DNA from: Hymenopellis radicata
Lineage: Eukaryota; Basidiomycota; Agaricomycetes; Agaricales; Physalacriaceae
Reading direction: 5' to 3'
Length of the DNA: 35,084 nucleotides
NCBI GenBank assembly: GCA_015501595.1
Contig: JADNRX010000534.1
Span: forward strand, 1 to 35,084
The translations under genes and the position numbers were made by a program. Below are positions 1-12,027 of this stretch, piece after piece. Each line of letters opens with the position of its first letter. Within the stretch, counting starts at the first letter, position 1. Under the pieces are notes generated by a model that made no database searches, was not told where the DNA came from, and saw nothing but the letters and a program-made list of their open reading frames with translations.

Positions 1-1284
1 TTGATTGAGATATGTTCATGGACGAGGATCTCACCCATGAATAAAGCTGAAGACACAGTCAGCGGGGCGATGTTAAGTTGTATAGAAGAGACGCACTCCA
101 GTGTAAGACATCCAGGAAAGATTCGTCCGCCCAGCGCACAATGAATAACCGATACAACCTGTGGACGTTGTGAATATAACAACCTCAGCAACAAGAGCCA
201 AATACGGACCACATCGCCAGGAATACCGTCGACGCAAGGTCAAGGGTAAACACTGTAACCACGAACGCCTTTAGTCGTATGTTGTCTCTGAAGATGTACT
301 CTCGTCAATCGGCGTCTAATAAATGAATCGCATCGTCGACGAACTTGGGGAAATTGTTGAAGTAGTTCCACGTCTGACAAGAGACATCAGTACTGAACAA
401 TGCTGAACGACTTGCAGTACACACCTGGGTGATAACAATCCCGAACAACGCAAGCGAAATGCAAGCGCCTACACGCTATGGCATCAGCCAGAGCTCGGCA
501 CATCAGCATGGTGTACGCACCAGCGAACATCGTCGGGAAAGGTTGGGAAGCTGCATGACGGACAAACAACGAAAGGCGCGCAGAAGGAGGGGAGGGAGGG
601 GAAGCCAGACGTGCTCCATTCCACAATGTCTGCGCGGCTTTATCAACATGCTTGCAGGCCGAGATTGGCGTTCTTTGTACCCAAAAAGGCAGTTCCCTTG
701 TACTTGGTGTGTATGGAGTTCTCTTACCCTGTGGCAACTGACTTCGCCGATGCTCATTGGATGAAGGTGTCTCCGATGATACGATGATAGAGAGGAATGA
801 CAAAGTACGAGAAACGCGAGAGTCAAGATCGAAGGTCATCTACTGCTATCGCCGCTCACGAGTTGACGAAAGTTGGAAAAATGAGAATATTACCATCGGC
901 AGTGTGAGTATTCGCACAACGAGAGCTAATGTAAGGACTAGGATATAGCCAAGAAGTACGCCACAAGCGGAAAGGCAAAATAAGAGAAGGGAAGAAGCAG
1001 CGAGTGATGATGGATTCTCTGATGTTCCTGAGAAAACAGGTCAGGGCGCTCTGGAAAGACAAGCAGGTGCTGCAGGAGAGATTTACACACCGGCATCTTG
1101 CGAGCAAGTCATCGCTGTCGTCAATAGCGAAATCTGCACTGCGAGACAGTAGCGAAGTAGCATGGTAGCCAGACCTCAGACCGGCACTGCGGTTACAATA
1201 CACGCAGAGGGTACACACGGTTGATGTCTTCGACTTGACCCAAAGAGAACAAGGCGCGACATATCAAGCAGTCACCGGTCACTT
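1..1284. other. No recognisable gene (left edge)
   Basis: Open frames of up to 150 codons occur on both strands, but their residue composition is not protein-like, they overlap one another, and none shows a motif or plausible splice partners that I recognise. No tRNA, tandem repeat or inverted repeat was seen. Confidence 0.5.
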
Positions 1285-2105
1285 TCATGTCTTGATGCCC
1301 GTTGCAAGGAATACATCAAACATCTACACCATCCATCTTGGCGGAGGTGACGACGCTGAACGAAAACGATGCCAGTCCAGCCGCGCTGAACATGTCTCGC
1401 ATTCTTTCCTCCTTGAACCCCTCGGTGTGTACGACAATGCCCGCGTACTTATCCAGCGCGGCCCCGCCCTCCTTCGTGCGCACATCCGCGACGATGAGCC
1501 ATCCACCGGGCTTCAAGTATCGGACGAGAATCTTCGTCGTTTCTTCAGGGGAGACCAAGATGATGATACCCCATCGACGACTTGCTCTGGCTTGAGTACA
1601 TTTTGGCGCTAAAAGATAGAAAGCCTGTAACTTACTACAGCAACGTCAAACGTCTCTCCTTCAAGCTCGTCTTCTTCGCCATTGAGATCTACACAAAGAG
1701 CGTGCATCTCCTCTATCGGAATCCCCTGGTTGTCGACGCGTTCATTGAACTGCGCCACCATCCCGGCGCTGATAATCCACACCGAGGATCCGTTTACATT
1801 CTGGCGCGAGCTCCCGCGATAAGAGACCTGCGCTGTAAGTGGATTATAAACATCTTTCTTGTTATGAAAAAGTCTACCTGTGCCACACGCGAAATCCAAC
1901 ACGGTCGTCTCCTCGTCGTCAAAGTCGTACGCATCCGTTATGGCGTTGCCAACTCTGCTAATGTATTAGATTCGCCGGATCCTGTATTCGTTCTTTGAGA
2001 CCTTCTAGCGAGTTCTCGAGCAGACGCTCGGTCATAGGAGGCGGCATGTTCATCAAAATGTCCTTTGTTCGCGTCTACAAAGTCGTGATAGTGGTGCGTT
2101 GACAT
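1285..2105 (-). pseudogene. SAM-dependent class I methyltransferase, three frameshifts
   Basis: The product would be a small class I S-adenosylmethionine methyltransferase of about 222 residues; the substrate cannot be told. The start is the ATG at 2105. Four exons are readable: 2105-2002, 1957-1878, 1827-1636 and 1580-1285, with introns of 44, 50 and 55 nt. Motif I reads LDFACGTG, completed across intron 2, and is followed by an LGVD acidic strand end; later come a GYHH segment and LKPGGWLIVADV. Three one-base insertions break the frame: an extra T at 1774-1775 after LGVD, an extra G (C on the plus strand) at 1555-1556 after GYHH, and an extra T at 1318-1320 before the last strand, FLATGIKT. 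Without these three bases the exons add up to 223 codons. An alternative acceptor five bases upstream for exon 3 avoids the first break but destroys the glycine loop. The gene is either decayed or carries consensus errors. I am confident of the family, less so of the cause. Confidence 0.75.
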
Positions 2106-2324
2106 CCTCAGCCGAGCACGTGTCAACCCCTTCAGCCATTTGCCTTCAAATAATTAACCACCAAAAACAACCTCAACCTGAATTCAACAAAACTTAAAAA
2201 GCAAGGTATGTAACAAATGCAAGTAAGTATTAAGTAGTCTACATATGTGTCGAGTCTGTAGTCCGTGCAAAAAAGTCCAAAATCATAAGTAGCGCGCATA
2301 ACGTGTCCATTGACCATGACATGA

Positions 2325-2752
2325 TTAAAGCCCGCAACGCCCAGCATCAACGACAGTCGCAACAACTTCCACAGTCCCAAATGCTATCGCATTCCCATTC
2401 GTCAACTCGTTGAGCGCCTGCGTCGAGGTGTAGAAGCCCAACACGGCATGATCAACGGCGGTCACGACGATGCTTGACGCCGCTCCCTGGGCGTTGGTGT
2501 ACGTGAGCTCGTAGCACCTCCCGCATTGCGCCGAGTTCCAGCCCTCGACATCAGAGGTGGAAACAAGGTGGGGGAAGGTGGGTAGAGAGTCGAAGGTAGT
2601 GAACCGCGGGTCATAAGACCATTAGGGCCGTCTGAGCACGCGACGGTGCTGAGAGAGTTGCTCCCAACGCCATAGTTGTCATCGTAGCCCAACGAGACGG
2701 CGAGAGTGTAGGCGGGGAGGAGGGCGAGAGCGATGGCAGATGTGAACTTCAT
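2325..2752 (-). pseudogene. Cerato-platanin, secreted, one frameshift
   Basis: Cerato-platanins are small secreted cysteine-rich proteins of fungi that bind chitin oligomers, loosen walls and can be sensed by plants. The chosen ATG opens a hydrophobic signal peptide (MKFTSAIALALLPAYTLAVS), followed by the family motif VACSDGPNGL. After TRG the frame breaks: one base is missing at 2602-2603 (GGTTCACT where a GGNTTCACT reading is expected). The rest follows in the next frame as FTTFDSLPTFP, VEGWNSAQCGRC, an ELTYTNAQG strand, and the C-terminal RCGL. The four conserved cysteines are all present. With one base added the reading frame is 143 codons with stop, the normal family length, and has no introns. 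Elsewhere the sequence is well conserved, so the break is recent or a consensus error. Confidence 0.85.
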
Positions 2753-2874
2753 GATGATGAAAGGTTGTTCGTTAAAATAAAAGGTGAGGATGAAAGCGAA
2801 TTGAAAGCGTGAGAACGAAGATGCTTGAGAATGCGGTGGGCAAAATGCTGAGGTTCTTGGTAGAGTTGAACCTG

Positions 2875-2882
2875 CTTTTATA
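2875..2882 (-). promoter_or_regulatory. TATA box of the cerato-platanin gene
   Basis: TATAAAAG on the minus strand, about 120 bp upstream of the cerato-platanin ATG. A strong TATA box is usual for highly expressed secreted fungal proteins. The rest of 2753-3386, between this gene and the carboxypeptidase 3' end, holds nothing else I can name. Confidence 0.5.
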
Positions 2883-3386
2883 AAGATCAGCACATCCGAA
2901 GTTATTTCGCAATACGGAACGAAGACGCCGGCGAAGCTGTGATTTATGTCACCAGACTCGGTTTCAGACGTAAATTCCTTCGCTCAAAACGCGTCACGGA
3001 GATTCTTGCAGTGCTCGGATCCTGTGCATGACCCCCAAAATGCGCCACTTCCATGTGGAATAGATGACTTCTAGCTTCCAGAGGCGGTCAGCCAGGAAGG
3101 AAACCGTTAAGGAAGCTTTGAGGACATTGTTCTCGGCGCTTGCAAACGAGTGAATTCCATCTGCGGCATAACGGTCAGAGTATACACGTAAATGTTGACG
3201 AACCCGTGTTACCCGCCCGGCGCGAGATTTGCGGCCACTTCGAATTTCTGTTCGGCTGTTTGAAGTTACAAGGTGAATATTGATTATAGGTCTATCGTGA
3301 GCCGTGAATAATGCGCGAGACGTAAGATTATGTTACAAAAAAGGTTACAATGCGTTCGTTGGTATTCGGCTGGTCTCTAGGCCCCT

Positions 3387-5322
3387 TTACGAGAGAGGGA
3401 TATCCATAATCCAACGGATAATGAGATCCTATGCGGTGGGTTCAGACCTAGTACTCGAGTGGGGAACCATGGAAACTCACCAGTGCAGCTTCCGGTTGAT
3501 CATAGGGGACCATATGCCTAGACGTGCAGTAAATTAGATGCGAAGACCGAGTGCGGTAAAGGCCACTCACCCAGCGTCGTGCACGTTGACGAACGTAACA
3601 TTACCCGCCGTGAAACCAGCCCCACCAGCACTGCGCACAGTACCCGCCTTCTCTCCGGTTTCGACTATTATCCACGGAAGTGGAGTGGCGGAGAGGAACT
3701 CTTCGGTGAATTGGGTATCGAGAGCCTCCACCCATCGTTCGTTACCCTATACGCGGACATCAACATTGGTATGGAAAAGAACGGGAAATGAGCAGACCAC
3801 ATAGTTGCACATCATATCTGTAAGGAGCATTTAATGGCTGAGCGGAATGCAAAGTGCAGAACGACTCACCAGCGTTGCCCGCATATACCAAGAGCTTGAT
3901 TCCATCGTTGACAAGGTCAGGAAGGAGGACAGCGCTGTTATGCATTCCATCCCCTTGCATGGCGAATGCCTGGTTGACTTGCATGTTGCAAGACTCAAAC
4001 TTTAGGTCGGGGTTAACACCAAGAGCAGATTTGTGCTTCGGTTGGTTCATCCAGGTGTCGATCCACTCCATCTGTTTATAGCAGAGGTCGCCATCCCTCG
4101 ACTTGTCGCAGGTTCTCCTCACATCATACGGATTAAGACCAGTTTCTGTTGGCATTGTGAGTAAGCGGGTTAAGAGATATATTGTAAAATGCTGACGCAT
4201 GAGGGGACCAAAAATCTGCGAGTTGCAGTAGAGGATAGCGGGAACACAAGTCAGTTTCGATGAGAACTTGTAGCAGGAATTGATGAGCCTCTGGCAAGTC
4301 GGAATCTTGGAGCGCAAGGTATTACACTCAACACCATCTGGGTCACTGTAGACGGGGAATGGACCGTCGCAGACGTAATCTGCCACGGAGCCAAACTGTA
4401 TGTATGGGTCCGTAAGACCATTGGCGAGAATAACGGAGGTCAAGTTGATCTTCTTGACCTTGGGCTTGGATGCGGGAGCCAAGGCAAGGGCCTTGTTGGC
4501 CTTGTACACGACGTTGGCAATGTTCGGCGCGTACGTTCCTCCGTAACTCTCCGCGGCAATATGGAAAGGAAGTTCGGAGTATTCTGGGAAGCGGTTTAGG
4601 AAAAGCTCGAGGAAAGCGTAAACATCTTTTCCAGCCACGGGGCTGGTGTTGACGCTGGTGTCACCGTCAGCATAGGAGTAACCAACGTTGACGGGCTGGT
4701 CAAGGAAGATGATGTTGGCATGGGTGTTCCAACTATGCTTATTGTACGTCGTGTTGCTACCGTCCTTGTCAACCCTACACGGTCCAAGTTCGAAAAGGAG
4801 TCCCGTGGTTGAGCTACAGCCCGGACCGCCATTCAACCAAAGAACAAGCGGCGCTTCCTTGGGAGAATTGCGTGCTTCAAAGAACCTGACAAAAATACGA
4901 AGAGATTAAGGAGAAATACAAAGAAATGAACCAGACAACTGACCAGAAAAAGAGGTGCTTGTCCTCGGCGATATCGAGATATCCCGAGTACTGCTTTACT
5001 GACGGGTCACAAAGGTCTGGTTCGGTTAATCTAAGCTGATGCTCGTCGAACGAAGGGTGCGAAACGAGTTCATCTATTAACAGTGTTATAAGCGCCACGA
5101 GGCCATGTGAAAACGGATATTCTCACAGAGCATATTGTTCTGCTTGATAAACTCCTTGCCATCGTGTATCCACTGCTGCATGTCATGCTTGCCGTCCAAT
5201 ATGGCCTGTTTGGGGTCGCGGAACACATCGCCGATGCTGCTCAAGACGACCTGGCCGCCGTCGTTGGGCAGGGCAGCGACGAACGGCAGGGAAAGTAACA
5301 GGAGATTGAACGCCCTCATCAT
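3387..5322 (-). CDS. Serine carboxypeptidase (S10, carboxypeptidase Y-like)
   Basis: Peptidase family S10 removes C-terminal residues at acid pH in the vacuole or outside the cell. Eight exons join cleanly: 5322-5127, 5073-4944, 4885-4197, 4145-3870, 3817-3798, 3746-3571, 3517-3481 and 3428-3387, giving 521 residues. Two ATGs stand in tandem at the start; either would keep the signal peptide (LLLLSLPFVAALP). A propeptide of about 75 residues follows. Then come DPSVKQYSGYLD, the oxyanion motif LNGGPGCSS (residues 126-134), the nucleophile in AAESYGG (Ser222), the catalytic Asp431 in YAGNAD, and His497 in DAGHMVPYDQPEAAL. The glycine usually found before Glu-Ser in GESYGG is Ala here. Exon 5 is only 20 nt. 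Length and motif order are normal for carboxypeptidase Y, and no lesion is seen. It follows two broken genes on the same strand. Confidence 0.95.
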
Positions 5323-6854
5323 AGTGAGAGGCAGACTAGCAACCGCGTTGGGACCACGCGTCGCAACCGAAACAGGGGTCCGGAATCTGCCGACCTTGCT
5401 TCACCAGCGACAACCATGTTCTTGCATCCAGAGCTATCTTCGCGATTTTACAACCAATTCTTGACCATATTGCTCCTCTGTGGCGCTCTCTAAGCCGGGT
5501 TTCAATCATGGCGGCTAGATAACGCGTTCGCGTGCTTAGGCAGCAATCACGCTTGCTGCTGAATCTGCTCCTGTATCTGAGGCTGTTCTTGGGAAATCTT
5601 GCGCACATTCAATCCATCGCCTTCTCACGGCAATTCAGACGGACGAACATCGGAGACCGACTGCTGCTCTCAGTCATCTGAGACTCTGAGTCAAGGGCTA
5701 GCGAACAGACAGAATGACCGATGCTGTCGGCTCTTGGGCTCCTTTTTTCGAGACTGCGCACTAAAGCTTTCGTTATTCAGCATCCGGGTAGGGATAGATC
5801 CGACTCTGTCAGTTTGTTCTAGCCGCCCACATTCCCATATCATTCGTTGGATTGAATGTGCCAAGACATCTCTGTAAGTGAGCTTTCAATCGTTGCGTCT
5901 TCTTTCTGACTTTTCGTAATCCCATATAATTCCTTTACGGCCCTCTTTCCGCGCAGAATCTTTCTGTGTGGTCAACAACTGGATAACCTAATCGCCAGTT
6001 TATCGGTGACCCCCTCGGTGTTTCGCCGGTTCAAACGTAGAAATTTGCGCAAGGCTTGCTTGTAGGGTCCGAGAAAGCGACTAGTGCTTTGGCTATTGTA
6101 CTGCACACGCGAGAAGACGACGGGTGGTCGAGGACTTCACGCCGCCTTGACCCTGACCTAGGTTTGGTTACTCCCTCCTCACGCTCTACCGCAAACTCTA
6201 TTAGTATGAGCGTTATTGAAGTGGGGAAAGCAGGGCATCGGGCAGTCAGATAGTTGCGGAATAGACCAGGCGCGTCTGATTTCGCTCATACTACAAATCA
6301 AAGCTTATGAATCACCTTTCCAGTTCTACGAATGTCTCAAGATGGGCGATCCACGAAAGCTTATGTTGATAAGATAACCTGCAGTACGTATCACAAACTC
6401 TCTCCGGGTCCGCTTGCGCACCGGGACATTCCAGCTCTCAGAAAAGGTAAGATTTCCTGAAACACATGCGTGAAGCGCTTGGATGGTTGCTTCCTTCTCT
6501 CCCGAATCATATCATTGCTCCTAAAGCAGCGTGAACCGCAATTCAACAGCTTCTGCCCGTGTTGATGTGGCAGATTGTAACGGAGGCATTCTTCGCACCG
6601 GGAGAAACGCATACCATATCGTGATATATATAAAGCAGCGCTAATTCTACTTACTCAGAGTCCGGCCCACCGTCGCACCTATTTTCTCTCTCGGACGTGT
6701 CACCCACCATTATCATACCTCCGCATTCATCCGTTACGGCCTCCAGACACGTGCGGCGTAAAGCGGCGGTTGACAAAACCTGGCGTACTTAAACGCCGCC
6801 TATCTTTCATCAGTCCCTCTTTCAACTCCCTTTTCCCGCATCTCTCCAATTAAA
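5323..6854. other. Intergenic region, 1.5 kb
   Basis: Upstream of the carboxypeptidase on one side and of the gene starting at 6855 on the other. Open frames are short and not protein-like. Apart from a TATA-like tract, nothing could be named. Confidence 0.5.
6625..6635 (+). promoter_or_regulatory. Possible TATA box
   Basis: TATATATAAAG lies about 220 bp upstream of the ATG at 6855, on that gene's strand. This is the only clear TATA-like tract in the gap; the spacing is long, so a 5' UTR intron or another start site is possible. Confidence 0.3.
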
Positions 6855-7999
6855 ATGGGCCGTCGTACAGACTCGGTACTCGCAATGAGGGTCTCTATCA
6901 CCACCGCTGTCTCCGGGCTCCTCCACCCTAATCACCACTCAAACTCGCGGACGCGCGACAACATGCATGGTAAATCAGGGATTTCGAAATTCAGCACCAC
7001 AAACATGCCTGCGATACACGTGCAGGTCAAATCGTCCTCTGATGTGTGTCGGGATCCCTTAACTTCTATCGTGTGGTTATATGTATTAATATCTACAATC
7101 CCCCCAGGATATCAGGATACTGGATATCAGACCCGACGAGGTTCACAGCAGACCGCCACAATCCCAGTAAGTGCCAACCGCTAATCATCCAAATTGATCG
7201 TCATTATGATGTATGATCGCAGACGTTGATTTCTCTTGGCGCCAGCGACTCGGACTCGTCCCAGTCCAGCAGCGCGAGCGGGTCAAGTCGGGCCTCCTCC
7301 ACGCTCGCCGACTCGGACAGCCAGCTGGATTACACAGACCCCCCGATGACTATGACCGACCGCAAATCCCCCGAAATCACAGTACGCGACTTCGCCACCG
7401 CCCGCACCCATTCCCCCATCCCCGAAATCTTCGACCAGCACCTCGCACTTGCCGAGTACGAGATCCGTATGCGAGAAGACCCGCGCGTAACGCCTCTATC
7501 CGGGAAAACTCTGCACCGGCTCATCGAGCTCGGATGTGTCACGGAGGCGGAGGCCTCTGATCGGTGGAAAAAGATGGACTGGAACGCGTACTTTGCCTAT
7601 AAGGGTCTTGGGAAGCCTTATCCGTATCGCACGATGAAAAACCTATCGATACCTAGGAAGCGGAAGGAGCGGGAAAAGATAGTCAAGGCAAAGGCCCAGC
7701 AAATTTCATTCAACGATAAGGTCAGGGAGAAGGCCGCGCGCGGAGAGAAGGCGCTCGTCAGAGAGGCAGAAAGAGAACGACGGGGCCTGGTTGAGGAGGC
7801 TCTAGTGCCGGCGAGCAAGCCGAAGTATGACGTGGAGCAGAACATATTGGGAAGAGTGCCGGGTTTAAGTCGGAGGAAGACGATGGGCACCATTCCGTTC
7901 TACGGAGGCGGCGAAGAGCTGTCGTTGTTTCGAGACGCAACACGACAGCGTCTCAATTCCTTACAATCAGATGGGTTGCTTGTACCCATTGGTGCGTGA
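6855..7999 (+). CDS. Hypothetical basic protein, spliced
   Basis: I do not recognise the family. The ATG at 6855 has a good context (AAAATGG). A 56-nt intron with GTAAGT and CGCAG ends joins the first coding part (ending TATIP) to the 7226-7999 exon in phase 0. A second intron starting GTAAAT near 6969 and ending at CCCCCAG is possible and would keep the frame. The last exon opens with a Ser/Asp-rich stretch of about 40 residues, then a conserved-looking block (VRDFATARTHSPIPEIF, LHRLIELGCVTEAEASDRW, AYFAYKGLGKPYPYRT). A Lys/Arg/Glu-rich, probably helical tail follows, ending at SDGLLVPIGA. There is no signal peptide or membrane segment. The gene converges on the HMG-box gene. Coding potential of the last exon is convincing; the 5' exon structure is not certain. 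Confidence 0.6.
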
Positions 8000-8331
8000 T
8001 CGGAGGACATGCACGATGCTCCGGGCATCCTCATCGTTTCATTTTGACACCGACTGCTCCATTGCTGGGACAGGGGACTGGGTCTAGCATGAAAGCTGAT
8101 ATGTGGCGCAGGTACCACGTCGACGTGCACCGGTCTTACTTACATTGTACACCATAATCCATTAGATACCTAGATGTCAACGATCATTCGAAAGGGGGCT
8201 GTATGTTTTACAATATAACCACAATGTACACGATACAAACACATTATATGGAGTTGGGAACATGAATCTACAATTAAAGTTCTCGGGATGTGGCATGATA
8301 AATAAATATTAACCTGGCGCAGAAGAATCAG
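8000..8331. other. Convergent intergenic region (shared 3' flank)
   Basis: 332 nt between the 3' ends of the orphan gene (+) and the HMG-box gene (-). It becomes AT-rich after 8140, as expected for polyadenylation regions on both strands. Nothing else was seen. Confidence 0.5.
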
Positions 8332-9761
8332 CTAATTAGTCTCGTGGTTCTGAGGGTATAATCCAAACGGGAGATAAGTCGGCGCTGCGCGCGAAACGAC
8401 CTGCTCATTCAACCCAATGTCGTACTGGTGAAGCGCGCGCGCATCCATCGCCTCCATACTGCTGTAAAACTCCGGCCCATATCCATCAGGCGACTCGGAG
8501 CCGTACAGCGGCTGCTGGGAATTCCATGGTATATTGGGATTTGGATGGAACGTCCCATCTGGTTGATACACCTGATCGTAGAACGTTTCGGCAGTTTGCG
8601 GGGTATAATCATCGCTTGAAAACGAAGGCCACGACGAAGTAGCCTGGGGATGGGGGGCAAGCATTGACTCGCCATTCCAACCAGAAAGACTAGAAGTGCC
8701 CGAAAGGTTGGATGCCACCGTTGCAAGCGGCGACGCATGGTATGGCGTAACCTCACCAGGAGTGGCGCAGCTGGATGACTGGCCACCATCCTTGTACTCG
8801 TTATACGGTACCTCCGCAGATGGGAGCTCTGGTGGATAATTAATGAACGCGTCCTAGATAATGCTCAGGTGGAAGAACATAAAATATCACTCGAGCGCAC
8901 CTCGAAATTCATGAAATCACTGGACGTGGAAAAGGGATAATCGGAGAAGAACGACCTGCCCTCGCCGGTCATTACAGTAATAGACCGCGAACGGCGGCGC
9001 AGTGTTCGCTCGGAAAACTGGGGTTCCTCGTCGACCACGGGCGGGAGATTTGGAAAGATGGGAACGGACAGTGATCTACGATGAAGCGCCCTTCGGGAGG
9101 GCGTCTGCGCGATCTCGGATGAGCGAATGGAAGAAGAGGCACTGATCGGCGAATCTGGCACTGGAGTGGTGTTCAACGACCGCGGGGTACCAGCTCGACT
9201 CGTCAAAGTAGCCTGAGATGAAGAAGCAGCCGGATTACGCCCAAGAGGCTGTCGATGCGCGGTCGACCTCGAACGTTTATGGCGCCGTTCAGACGCAGAG
9301 CGCCGTACTGGCTTATAGACGTAGCCTGGATATTTCCGCGCATGTTCCTCCTTATGCAACGCTGCCAAATCATCCCATACTTTCCTCTCCTCTGGCGGTA
9401 ACGCCTTCCACATAATTCCAGCTCGTTTCGAAATATGACCAGGGACTGGGGCTGGTCCTGTACGATTGCTCCGGCGGCTCCTAGGTCCCACTCTAGCGAA
9501 ATCCTTGCAGACTTGTTTACGATACAGCATGAAGGAATTCGGCGGCCGTGGAATATGATCTGCTGCCTGAATTTGTCGATCATCTTCATCAGAGTCCGCC
9601 TCGTCGACGTGGAATGTAGAGAAGGATGCGAGTGAGTCAGAGAACACAGGCCCAGTCTCCGAATTGTCGATGGGGAAGGTGAAATGTTGACTGGGGCCCA
9701 CCTCGTCCCCGCCCTCATTCTGGGGAACCCAACCCAAGGGAGCAGGTGTAGGGGAGGACAT
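8332..9761 (-). CDS. HMG-box transcription factor (MATA/Sox-type box)
   Basis: A sequence-specific HMG-box protein of 460 residues, presumed nuclear. Two exons, 9761-8901 and 8853-8332, are separated by a 47-nt intron that joins DFMNFE to DAFINYPPEL in phase 0. The box covers about residues 69-150: it opens HIPRPPNSFMLYRKQV, continues SKRAGIMWKALPPEERKVW and closes KEEHARKYPGYVYKP. These are the hallmarks of mating-type/Ste11-like fungal boxes. Between helices 1 and 2 lies a loop rich in Arg and Pro (VGPRSRRSNRTGPAPVPG), about ten residues longer than usual. It is not explained by an intron, because no GT...AG pair there keeps the frame. An acidic N-terminus precedes the box; Ser/Arg-rich and Pro/Tyr/Gln-rich tails follow. 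No homeodomain or pheromone genes lie nearby, so a role as a mating-type gene is not supported; a developmental regulator is likelier. Confidence 0.88.
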
Positions 9762-12027
9762 TTGCGAGGAGACGTGAGGGCAAGAGAAAGAAAGAGTGCC
9801 GGCAAACAATGGACAATTAAAGGTGCTCGATGAACGATGTCCACGGAGATTTCGATTCGGCAAAATATGCCGGCCAAATAGCAAGTCTTTCGAAACTAAA
9901 TCTCGAGATTTCAAGGTGGTCGATCATGATCGGTCAGGGCAGGACGCGTTGTTGATCACGCTCTTACGAGAGTTATTGGGGTTGTTATTCTGCGCGCCCA
10001 CAATGACTTGCGCGAATTCGGCGGCAAGGAAGTCCGAGAGTCACTTAGAAGGAAGATTAGTATAGAACGTTGGATGGATTGGTGACCTAAATCGAAGAAA
10101 GAACAACGAGACCATGTCTCACAAAGATCAAGAAGGGGAAAGTATGACGAATCGGCCACTTGCCGTGAAGGACCAGGAGCTCGATCTCATTATGATAATA
10201 ACTTACCGCCGGCAGCCGCTCATCCAGGCGGTGCGGAGTTGTGCGGAATCTGTTGTTTGTGTGTGCCTATAGATCGTTCGACAACCCCTCCTAATGTCGC
10301 CAAGTTCTTCGATGAATTTAATTGTGGCGCACTATAATGGAGTCACTCACGTTCAACGAGGGGCTTGCGTCACGGGTTGGCAGCAAACAAAGGTCCAGCC
10401 GGAACATGAGATATCAGCAGCTACGCCCATGTTCCAGAAAAGGAAGGTTTGAGTTCGAGGGTCATTACTGTAACGAATTTGTCTTGTGGAAGTTGATTGA
10501 CATATGGCACTGCCAATCGGCATTTCAAGGACTGGAATCGAACGTTCTGCATACCCATCGACACCTGCTTTCAGCGTGTAGACAGATATTTGCCCAAGAT
10601 ACAGCGCTGACACGCGGAAGACACACGGCGTTCTCAAAACCGACGAAGGTGTGCGAGTTTCTAAGTCCGCTTAAGCGACTTCGTTATTCCACGTGCAAAG
10701 CCAGCAAACCGGCGCGGTTATATCTTTGTTCGACGAATTAGGCCTAGGGCTTCTACAGATACCCGAAACTAAGATTGAAGAATTCAGTGTAGTATACACT
10801 CACAGGATGGAGGGTAGCCTCGACGTTTGCTGCGCTCGTAACTTCGTGAAACTTGCAGCCCAGTGTAACTCTGTTGACGCAAGGGTACAACTCTCTCTAA
10901 GCTCCTGGAATTCATCGGCAGGGCTGACCAGATCTTGTGACATGTTGACGTTGGGTGTTGTTGTAGATCCTGGACCATCGTTGAGCCATCTCAATTGTGC
11001 ACCCTCGGACTCAATAATTATCGCGCGCCATACTTTCGCTTGCCGCGAAGGGTCTCAACCTGAAAGATGGCCCTTCTAGGCACTTGTAAGCACTAGAATC
11101 AGCGGTGCTTCAATTTCGCGCGCCCAACACTTACCAACTTATGAGGGCCTAATCAGGTAGGTTGAAAGAAATGTCGGTCCGCCAAGTAGATGTATTTCTT
11201 CGTCGAGTTCCGTGCCCTGGACGATAGGTTTCCCGTGCAGTTGCGGCCCGGTATTAGCAACAGTTTGAGATTGAACTTGAGCATGCCCAAAGGACGAAGA
11301 ATTAGGCGGTAAGGACATCCTTCGATGATGCGATGATGCGTAGTACTAGTAGCATTGTGTACGAATCAAATTCTAAATGGATATCAGAGGCGTCATGAGG
11401 TTAATTCGCACTGATCGCTCGGACACTTACTGGTAGTATTACTAGTGTAGACGGAGACCTTCAATGATCACGAGTGTCTGCGAGCTATTGACCGCCATAT
11501 GGGGAGCTTCACATTATAGTCCTGAGCTGAACACGAAGGGTCGAACAATGAATTTCCTTCTACAGAGAAGGATGACTGCCGATGTTGTGAGAGCCATGCG
11601 GGTAACATCTAGAAAAGGGTCAAATAGATATTGGAAGACAAGATGTTCTGATACAGCACAAACAAGCCTAAAGGCTAAGGACAAAGGAAAGGCGAACGAC
11701 TCGGAGAAAGATGCGTGATCATATGACAGCTATGACAGCATCCCTTGCGTACGTAAGAGCCGTGAGAATGTTCTTCCATACTGGGTCTCTCCTTCCCATG
11801 ACGTTTTACATCAATTGACCAGTGACTTTGCGGTCCAGCTCCTGGTCTCCAAGGCGTTTCCTGTACTCAGCTGCAACCATTTCCCTGTTCTAACTACCGC
11901 ATTGCAGCAGGCTTGCACTGGTGTTTTTTTTTTTGTTTTTTTGTACTCCTTTTACCACCATTCGCCCACAGCTTGAATTGCATTTCTTCACGACCTACCC
12001 CAATCTCCAAAAGCAATTCAGGGAGTC
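9762..12027. other. Gene-poor stretch, 2.3 kb
   Basis: Upstream of both the HMG-box gene and the membrane-protein gene. Open frames of 60-140 codons overlap on both strands with no motif, plausible splicing or shared frame. The right end (11918-11943) has a T-rich tract (T12GT7) followed by pyrimidine-rich sequence, as often seen upstream of basidiomycete starts. No RNA gene or repeat was found. Confidence 0.45.

Noticed and set aside
3481..3571. Apparent one-base loss before the catalytic His of the carboxypeptidase
   Set aside because: The donor lies after GACGCTGG, giving AGHMVPYDQP in frame; the gene is intact.
8332..9761. HMG-box gene as a mating-type locus
   Set aside because: Basidiomycete mating loci of this group use homeodomain and pheromone/receptor genes; none is in the window.
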